This document shows, piece after piece, positions 34,025-34,962 of a stretch of DNA of 34,962 nucleotides. The stretch is from NCBI RefSeq assembly GCF_002154335.2, contig NZ_MTPX02000037.1, forward strand, positions 1-34,962. Direction: 5' to 3'. Made by a program: the position numbers and the translations under genes. Each line of letters opens with the position of its first letter. Within the stretch, counting starts at the first letter, position 1. The notes beneath the pieces were generated by a model, which was given only the letters and a program-made list of their open reading frames with translations, was not told the DNA's origin and made no database searches. Source of the stretch: Actinomyces ruminis. Lineage in GTDB: Bacteria > Actinomycetota > Actinomycetes > Actinomycetales > Actinomycetaceae.

Positions 34025-34861
34025 ATGCCCCGTATGACTAAGGACACCAAAGGCGGCAACAAGCCACGCGTAAAGAACGGCTCGCGCGAGACCTACCGCA
34101 AGGGCCCGGTGATGCTCCGCGGCGCCCAGATCCCTACTCGTACCACCGACGCCCGGCTGCTCGACCGCCGCGGCGACACCGACTGGCTGCACGCCGATCC
34201 CTGGCGCGTGCTGCGCATCCAGTCGGAGTTCGTGGAGGGCTTCGGCGCACTGGCGGAGGTCGGTCCGGCGATCAGCCTGTTCGGCTCCGCCCGTACCCCA
34301 GCCGGGGACCCGAACTACGTCCTGGCCGAGCAGATCGGGGCGGGACTTGCCGACTCCGGCTACGCCGTCATCACCGGCGGCGGTCCCGGCATTATGGAGG
34401 CGGCCAACAAGGGGGCGCGTGAGGCGGGTGGCATCTCCGTGGGGCTGGGCATCGAGCTGCCCCACGAGCAGGGCATGAACGATTACGTTGACCTGGGCGT
34501 GAACTTCCGGTACTTCTTCGCCCGCAAGACCATGTTCCTGAAGTACTCCGACGGCTTCGTGATCATGCCGGGCGGCATGGGCACGCTCGACGAGCTGTTC
34601 GAGGCCGTGACCCTGGTGCAGACCCAGAAGGTGCCCTCCTTCCCGATCGCCCTGGTCGGCTCACAGTTCTGGGGCGGGTTGGTGGACTGGCTGCGCGACA
34701 CGCTGGTGCAGGCGGCCACGATCGACGCCGACGACGTCGCCCTGCTGCGGGTGGTCGATACCGCCGAGGACGCGGTCGACTTCGTGGTCGACGCCGCTCG
34801 CACCATGCGCGCCAACGGGCTCACTCGTACCCCCGACCGGTCGGAGTGGACCGCCGAGTAA
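34025..34861 (+). CDS. LOG/TIGR00730-family Rossmann-fold protein
   Basis: The family includes cytokinin-riboside 5'-monophosphate phosphoribohydrolases and related nucleotide-cleaving enzymes. The protein has ISLFGSAR, the VITGGGPGIMEAANKGA nucleotide segment, the FARKTMFLKYSDGFV helix and the signature MPGGMGTLDELFE with the conserved Glu. I start at ATG 34025 (278 residues); 33989 and 34034 are alternatives. The first 50 residues are basic and variable. The substrate is unknown. Confidence 0.9.
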   Translation: MPRMTKDTKGGNKPRVKNGSRETYRKGPVMLRGAQIPTRTTDARLLDRRGDTDWLHADPWRVLRIQSEFVEGFGALAEVGPAISLFGSARTPAGDPNYVLAEQIGAGLADSGYAVITGGGPGIMEAANKGAREAGGISVGLGIELPHEQGMNDYVDLGVNFRYFFARKTMFLKYSDGFVIMPGGMGTLDELFEAVTLVQTQKVPSFPIALVGSQFWGGLVDWLRDTLVQAATIDADDVALLRVVDTAEDAVDFVVDAARTMRANGLTRTPDRSEWTAE

Positions 34862-34962
34862 CGCGGGCGCGGGCCGCTAGCGGCCGCCGTGAGGCCACTG
34901 TGAGGGGGCGCGTAGGCGGCCCGCCCTGGGCAGGCCTGCAGGCGTGGACTCAGCCACGTTTC

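Noticed and set aside
34872..34885. 14-bp palindrome GGCCGCTAGCGGCC after the LOG-family gene
   Set aside because: Only five pairs can form around a CTAG loop and no other terminator feature is present; common in such GC-rich sequence.

Overview
The window reads as a piece of the chromosome of a high-GC actinobacterium, most likely Actinomyces or a close relative. The reasons are GC-rich codon use with many GTG starts, an actinobacterial type I-E CRISPR repeat, a ZTP riboswitch ahead of glyA-folD, and actinobacterial-style nucleoside-uptake and LOG-family genes. This placement is from gene content only; no marker gene was searched.

Layout. 1-886 is a type I-E CRISPR array that runs off the left edge. 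943-10120 is a complete I-E cas operon on the minus strand (cas3, cse1, cse2, cas7e, cas5e, cas6e, cas1, cas2), read toward the array. 10121-10904 is an intergenic region that holds the most interesting object in the window: a minus-strand gene for a 28-residue hydrophobic peptide with a near-perfect Shine-Dalgarno sequence, and a divergent 'mini-CRISPR' of two degenerate I-E repeats around a 20-nt pseudo-spacer. The pseudo-spacer matches the peptide gene's own upstream region beside an AAG PAM. This is the architecture of a CRISPR-repressed toxin-antitoxin module (CreTA) guarding the cas genes. The ZTP riboswitch follows, then glyA-folD (10905-13123). At 13230-14864 a low-GC AbiEi-like/DUF559 gene lies between two 141-bp direct repeats, each a palindromic cluster of seven 13-bp motifs. 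Next come xth (minus), an acylphosphatase (plus), an FtsX/ABC/HlyD efflux operon (minus), galK (minus), a 2H phosphoesterase and manC (plus). A nucleoside uptake and salvage operon follows: BMP lipoprotein, ATPase, two permeases, cdd, deoA, a C39-peptidase-like protein and deoC. A strong hairpin separates it from a convergent phosphohexomutase, and a LOG-family gene closes the window.

How the genes work together. Cas1-Cas2 add spacers, Cas6e processes crRNA, Cascade (Cse1, Cse2, Cas7e, Cas5e, Cas6e) binds targets and Cas3 degrades them. The proposed CreA RNA would use the same Cas6e and Cascade to hold the small toxin silent, so loss of Cascade would release it. The salvage operon imports nucleosides, deaminates cytidine, phosphorolyses deoxynucleosides and cleaves deoxyribose-5-phosphate; the phosphohexomutase can isomerise pentose and hexose phosphates and could feed ManC.

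A quality warning: seven genes (cse1, cas3, the DUF559 gene, the FtsX permease, hlyD, galK, deoA) carry eleven frame breaks in total. Every one is repaired by adding a single base, mostly at short G/C runs. This one-sided pattern looks like sequencing or assembly deletion error rather than eleven mutations, and it also bears on the 27- versus 28-nt repeat variation in the CRISPR array.
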